From: a bacterium
GTDB lineage: Bacteria > Patescibacteriota > Minisyncoccia > Phycocordibacterales > UBA1550
NCBI GenBank assembly: GCA_021823825.1
Contig: JAKANJ010000017.1
Location: forward strand, 1-9,467
Length of the DNA: 9,467 nt
Reading direction: 5' to 3'
Position numbers and translations under genes: made by a program. Position 1 is the first letter of the stretch, and each line of letters opens with the position of its first letter. Shown piece by piece: positions 6,918-9,467 of this stretch. The notes beneath the pieces are model-generated. The model saw only the letters and a list, made by a program, of their open reading frames with translations, made no database searches and was not told the DNA's origin.

Positions 6918-7457
6918 ATGATAAACACCTTTCATGATATTATCCCGGGGAAGAATGCTCCTGATGAGATTAATGTGATTATTGAAATCCCGAAAGGATC
7001 AAAAAATAAATACGAAATTGACAAAGCAACAGGGTTAATTGCACTTGACCGAGCGCTTCACACCGCACAAGATTACCCATTTGATTATGGCTTTATGCCA
7101 CAATCTCTTTGGGATGACGGCGATGCACTCGATGTTGTTCTTCTCACAACATATCCCCTTTTCCCTAATGTTCTCGTGCTCGCAAGACCGGTTGCGATTA
7201 TGCACATGACAGATTCAGGCGAGGGAGATGACAAAGTGATAGCCGTTCCGGTGCACGACCCACGCTGGGAGGATATACGAGACTTAAAAGACATAAACAA
7301 GCACACCCTCAAAGAACTTGAACACTTTTTTTCAACGTACAAAAAGATACAAGGAAAGGAGGTCGGCGTTACGGGATTTTCCGGCGCAGAGGCAGCAAAG
7401 GCTGCGGTCATAAAGGGCGTGAAACTTTACGAAGCAAAATACGGAAAGAAAAATTAG
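6918..7457 (+). CDS. ppa: Inorganic pyrophosphatase, family I
   Basis: This soluble, Mg-dependent enzyme hydrolyses pyrophosphate to two phosphates, pulling biosynthetic reactions forward. The 179 residues are a full-length bacterial family I enzyme. Visible conserved elements are IEIPKGSKNKYEIDKATG (22-39), R45, YPFDYGFMP (53-61), the metal site DDGDALDV (66-73; D67, D69 and D72), MTDSGEGDDK (97-106) supplying D99, D104 and K106, and FFSTYKKI (137-144) with Y141 and K142. The signature has Ala where Pro or Glu is usual (DGDALDV rather than DGDPLDV); all metal-binding aspartates are kept, so activity is expected. The ATG at 6918 has no Shine-Dalgarno and lies 19 bases past nusA, so the two are probably co-transcribed. 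A long palindromic terminator follows the stop by 4 bases. Confidence 0.97.
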   Translation: MINTFHDIIPGKNAPDEINVIIEIPKGSKNKYEIDKATGLIALDRALHTAQDYPFDYGFMPQSLWDDGDALDVVLLTTYPLFPNVLVLARPVAIMHMTDSGEGDDKVIAVPVHDPRWEDIRDLKDINKHTLKELEHFFSTYKKIQGKEVGVTGFSGAEAAKAAVIKGVKLYEAKYGKKN

Positions 7458-7461
7458 CGTC

Positions 7462-7509
7462 AATACAATAATGCCCCCTTCGAGCGCTCGAAGGGGGCAT
7501 TATTGTATT
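7462..7509. terminator. 48-base perfect palindrome, bidirectional terminator after ppa
   Basis: Arms at 7462-7485 and 7486-7509 are exact reverse complements over 24 bases with no spacer. The GC-rich core (GCCCCCTTCGAGC and its complement) is flanked outside by AT-rich arms reading AATACAATAAT on the left and ATTATTGTATT on the right. It therefore works as a hairpin with a moderately T-rich tail in either direction. It starts 4 bases after the ppa stop, which makes termination of the nusA-ppa transcript the likely main role. Confidence 0.85.
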
Positions 7510-7584
7510 AAGCTCTACAGTTTGATATTCTATCATCAAGGATAAACGGTGATTAAGCAAGATTTCGAAACGTTTTGTATCAAA

Positions 7585-7590
7585 TATAAT
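7585..7590 (+). promoter_or_regulatory. Possible -10 box for the small membrane protein gene
   Basis: A consensus TATAAT lies in the AT-rich stretch between the ppa terminator and the small gene, 34 bases before its ATG. The best -35 is poor (TTTCGA at 7563-7568, 16-base spacing). A promoter is needed here because the gene sits between two terminators, but AT-rich DNA makes chance matches likely. The rest of 7510-7624 shows nothing else recognisable. Confidence 0.35.
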
Positions 7591-7624
7591 TTTATTTATT
7601 ATTAAGGCTACTTTGTAAATAAAA

Positions 7625-7801
7625 ATGGAACCAAATTTAGACAAAAAGACAGAGGAACACCAAAAAGAACCGATCGGTGCACTCATTAGTATTATTGTTG
7701 TTGTAGCAATTATCTTTATTGGTGCCTATTATTTTTTAAAAAACTTGCCGTTCAATAAAGGGGCCCAGAGAGCAGACTCAAGCGCAAGCGTTTCGCAGTA
7801 A
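7625..7801 (+). CDS. Small single-pass membrane protein of unknown function (58 aa)
   Basis: I do not recognise the family. An ATG at 7625 opens 58 codons ending in TAA. Residues 1-16 are hydrophilic and charged (MEPNLDKKTEEHQKEP). Residues 18-38 form one strongly hydrophobic helix (starting ALISIIVVVAIIFIGAYYF). A basic and Ser-rich tail follows (KNLPFNKG, ending SASVSQ). The acidic N-terminus and the lysines just after the helix (K39, K45) suggest N-out/C-in by the positive-inside rule, though K7, K8 and K14 weaken this. There is no cleavage site, so an anchored protein is more likely than a secreted one. Its own stretch between two large terminators suggests an independent unit. No clear Shine-Dalgarno is present. 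Coding is supported by the clean charge/hydrophobic/charge pattern and exact fit between the terminators, not by homology. Confidence 0.65.
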   Translation: MEPNLDKKTEEHQKEPIGALISIIVVVAIIFIGAYYFLKNLPFNKGAQRADSSASVSQ

Positions 7802-7804
7802 CCG

Positions 7805-7866
7805 CTTCTTTGGCAAGAAAACCGCCGTGTGCCATCTGGCACACGGCGGTTTTCTTGCCAAAGAAG
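7805..7866 (+). terminator. Very long perfect inverted repeat (30-bp arms), terminator after the small membrane gene
   Basis: Arms at 7805-7834 and 7837-7866 are exact complements over 30 bases with a 2-base spacer; the physical loop would be ATCT. The inner core (ACCGCCGTGTGCC and its complement, followed by TTTTC) is a standard terminator. It is extended outward by a matching CTTCTTTGGC/GCCAAAGAAG pair. It begins 4 bases after the stop of the small gene. It is symmetric and could also stop minus-strand transcripts. The right arm contains the tig -35 box. Confidence 0.85.
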
Positions 7867-7883
7867 AGTGAAAAGGATATATT
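7855..7883 (+). promoter_or_regulatory. Sigma-70 promoter of tig, overlapping the terminator arm
   Basis: TTGCCA (7855-7860, 5/6) and TATATT (7878-7883, 5/6) are spaced by exactly 17 bases. The -35 lies inside the right arm of the preceding inverted repeat. The -10 ends 11 bases before the tig ATG, so the predicted leader is only about 5 bases. Confidence 0.7.
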
Positions 7884-7894
7884 GGGGCCTACAT

Positions 7895-8911
7895 ATGACT
7901 GACATAAAAACTGAAGTAAAAAATTTATCGGAAAGCGAAATCCTTATTACCTGTGAGATTCCCGCAGATGTATTTGAGGAAACAAGAGCGCGCGCGATAG
8001 AAAAAGCAAGCGAGGGGATCTCAATTCCTGGCTTTCGCAAGGGGCACGTTCCTGAGAATGTTCTTGTGCAAAAATTTGGTGAAGCTCTCATCCTTGAGGA
8101 GATGGCAAACCTCGCCATTGAAGACGCCTATCCAGAGATTTTGAATAGACATAAAATTCCTGCAATAGATATGCCAACCGTAGCAGTAACAAAACTTGCC
8201 AAGGGCAATCCTTTTGAGTTTACGCTGACATTCCCCGTAATGCCAGAGATAAAGCTTCCTGATTATAAAAAAATTGCAAAAGAGGTTATGTCGGTAGAGG
8301 AAGATACTAATGCAACAGATGAAGAGATAGAACAAGCAATAGCAGAACTGCGCAAGCAAAGCGCAACAAAGGATGCAGAGGGCAAGGAGGTTCTACCAGA
8401 GGTTGATCTTGATTTTATTAAAAAATTTGGTCCTTTTGAAACAATAGACGATTTCAAATCAAAAATTAAAGAATCCCTCACCCAGGAAAAAGTAGCTCGG
8501 TTGCATGAAAAAAAGCGCATGCAAATTATGGAAAAGATTGCTGATGGCATGACCGTAAAATTACCGAAGATGCTCATTGATGGAGAACTTGAAAGAATGA
8601 TAGGCCAATTCCGTCATGACGTTGAACATATGGGAATGAAATTTGAAGAATATCTCACAACAGCGAAAAAAACTGAGGCTGAGTTGCGCGCTGAGTGGGC
8701 GGGAGATGCAGAAAAACGCGCAAAGATACAGGTTGCACTCACAAACATTGCTGAAACTGAAAAGGTTGAAGTTTCAAAAGAAGAACTTGAGCGCGAGGTA
8801 AAGGCTGTCCTTGAAAAATACAAAGAAGCAGACCCTGCTCGTGTCCATATTCATATTGAAATGCTACTATCCAACGAAAAGGTATTCCAGCTTCTTGAAG
8901 CACAAAAATAG
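7895..8911 (+). CDS. tig: Trigger factor lacking the FKBP-type PPIase domain
   Basis: This ribosome-associated chaperone meets nascent chains at the exit tunnel. The ATG at 7895 gives 338 residues, against about 430 for standard trigger factors. The N-terminal ribosome-binding domain (1 to about 120) is intact, with the signature PGFRKGHVP at 45-53 and the usual ending (FTLTFPVMPEIKLPDYKKI). After the linker helix (ATDEEIEQAIAELRKQSAT, 140-158) the chain goes almost directly into the C-terminal chaperone region (PFETIDDFKSKIKESL, 180-195; then LPKMLIDGELERMIGQF, 223-239; then VEVSKEELEREV, 291-302). The roughly 85-residue FKBP domain normally between them is absent, so no prolyl isomerase activity is expected. 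Reading is continuous, so this is a domain absence and not a frameshift. An upstream GTG at 7829 lies inside the inverted repeat and is not a credible start. GGGG at 7884-7887 is a weak ribosome site that might lie outside the mRNA. Confidence 0.93.
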   Translation: MTDIKTEVKNLSESEILITCEIPADVFEETRARAIEKASEGISIPGFRKGHVPENVLVQKFGEALILEEMANLAIEDAYPEILNRHKIPAIDMPTVAVTKLAKGNPFEFTLTFPVMPEIKLPDYKKIAKEVMSVEEDTNATDEEIEQAIAELRKQSATKDAEGKEVLPEVDLDFIKKFGPFETIDDFKSKIKESLTQEKVARLHEKKRMQIMEKIADGMTVKLPKMLIDGELERMIGQFRHDVEHMGMKFEEYLTTAKKTEAELRAEWAGDAEKRAKIQVALTNIAETEKVEVSKEELEREVKAVLEKYKEADPARVHIHIEMLLSNEKVFQLLEAQK

Positions 8912-8918
8912 TTTGCAG

Positions 8919-8955
8919 AAAAAGACCGACACAATGTGCCGGTCTTTTGTTTTTT
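8919..8955. terminator. Bidirectional terminator between convergent tig and HAD genes
   Basis: GACCG (8924-8928) pairs with CGGTC (8940-8944), extended inward by CAC/GTG across one A-C mismatch (8929/8939), with a small loop around 8933-8935. On the plus strand it is followed by TTTTGTTTTTT, and on the minus strand by TTTTT. It starts within 8 bases of the tig stop and ends 11 bases before the stop of the minus-strand gene, so it serves both. Confidence 0.85.
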
Positions 8956-8965
8956 GCTTGAACCG

Positions 8966-9467
8966 TTAGAGCTCGAGCGTTTGATACCAGGGAATGACTT
9001 CTTGGATTTCCTTGAAGGTCACCAGGCGAGTCTGCGCATCGTGGGGAAGCGCCCCCGGGTCGATACTTTCGCCCTTCCAGGTGGTGCAGGGAATAAAAAT
9101 ACCGTTCATCCCCACGCCGAGAGCGGGTCCAATGTCTGAAGAGAAGGAATTGCCGACCATAACGACTTGCGAAGGCTTAAGCTCTCCCTCCCACTTTTTT
9201 ACCACGTCTGACCCGCTTGAACTATTCAGCTTATCAAGAACTCCCTGATAAACTTCGCACGTTTTTTCTGGGACAATATGGATGTCGCTGAACCACCGCC
9301 CAAGGTTGAGAGCGTTGATTTTCTTCTGCTGCACCCAATCGTCACCTTTGCTCACCAAAACGAGCGGGTGGTCACGATTCTTGAGGAAATTGAGCAGATT
9401 TTCTCCCCCGGGAACAAAGCCAAGTTTCCGGTAATTCGTTTGATCGAATGCACGCATACCGATTTCA
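8966..9467 (-). CDS. HAD-superfamily hydrolase, C-terminal part (N-terminus beyond window)
   Basis: The frame remains open from the TAA at 8966 to the right window edge. An internal Met at 9457 is preceded by in-frame coding-like codons (E-I-G), so it is probably not the true start. HAD hydrolases use a catalytic Asp in motif I (DxDx[TV]), which must lie in the missing N-terminus. Visible here, counting from that Met, are motif II (LVLVSKGD, 32-39), a candidate motif III lysine (VPEKT, about 82-86), and motif IV (VVMVGNSFSSDIGPALGVG, 118-136), in which GNSxxSD replaces the common GDSxxxD. GIFIPCTTW follows, as in phosphatase-like HADs. Between them is a cap-less swivel-like region with many helices. 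The substrate cannot be told from this part. It converges on tig and shares its terminator. Confidence 0.85.
   Translation of the reverse strand, partial: EIGMRAFDQTNYRKLGFVPGGENLLNFLKNRDHPLVLVSKGDDWVQQKKINALNLGRWFSDIHIVPEKTCEVYQGVLDKLNSSSGSDVVKKWEGELKPSQVVMVGNSFSSDIGPALGVGMNGIFIPCTTWKGESIDPGALPHDAQTRLVTFKEIQEVIPWYQTLEL

Noticed and set aside
7829..7894. Upstream GTG extension of the trigger factor (22 extra residues)
   Set aside because: The extension is encoded by the right part of the inverted repeat and the promoter region; the family N-terminus fits the ATG at 7895.
8966..9457. Internal Met at 9457 as the true start of the HAD protein
   Set aside because: The frame stays open to the window edge, and the catalytic motif I of the family would be missing if translation began here.
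1..9467. tRNA, rRNA, CRISPR array, transposon or prophage
   Set aside because: No cloverleaf, spaced direct repeats, transposase or phage motifs were seen on either strand; the long inverted repeats are single and sit at gene ends.

Overview
The window looks like chromosome from a Candidate Phyla Radiation (Patescibacteria) bacterium, most likely a Parcubacteria-type lineage. This is inference from gene content, not a search result. The supporting signs are a compact layout, very short gaps, weak or absent Shine-Dalgarno sequences, a short NusA with no C-terminal extension, a trigger factor without its PPIase domain, and a type IV pilus cluster with a large modular prepilin. TAA and TAG end the complete genes and I saw no in-frame TGA, so there is no sign of recoding.

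Region 1 (1-5144, minus strand) is a type IV pilus operon read right to left. It starts with the assembly ATPase PilB, then a PduO-type cobalamin adenosyltransferase, then the platform protein PilC, then a long prepilin-like surface protein that runs off the left edge. Gaps are 10, 79 and 7 bases. An extended -10 promoter lies directly in front of pilB. PilB would power pilus assembly through PilC, and the prepilin would be built into or onto the fibre. The adenosyltransferase is metabolically unrelated and is probably a co-transcribed passenger serving an AdoCbl-dependent enzyme elsewhere.

Region 2 (5177-5711) is a divergent control region. To the left, a near-consensus sigma-70 promoter drives a small gene of unknown function with its own terminator. 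To the right, an equally strong promoter drives nusA, but an intrinsic-terminator-like hairpin with seven T's sits in the nusA leader, which suggests attenuation. A 25-codon leader ORF spans that hairpin and overlaps the nusA start.

Region 3 (5705-8955, plus strand) is housekeeping: nusA, inorganic pyrophosphatase, a 58-residue single-span membrane protein, and a trigger factor. Two exceptionally long perfect inverted repeats (24 and 30 bp arms) separate ppa, the small membrane gene and tig. The tig -35 box lies inside the right arm of the second repeat.

Region 4 (8966-9467, minus strand) is the C-terminal part of a HAD-family hydrolase entering from the right edge, converging on tig across a shared bidirectional terminator.

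No tRNA, rRNA, CRISPR array, insertion sequence or phage gene was recognised. The most interesting points are the nusA leader, a recurring pattern of promoters almost touching start codons (possible leaderless mRNAs), PilB with half of its zinc cysteines replaced, the PPIase-less trigger factor, and the uncharacterised small gene with the strong promoter.
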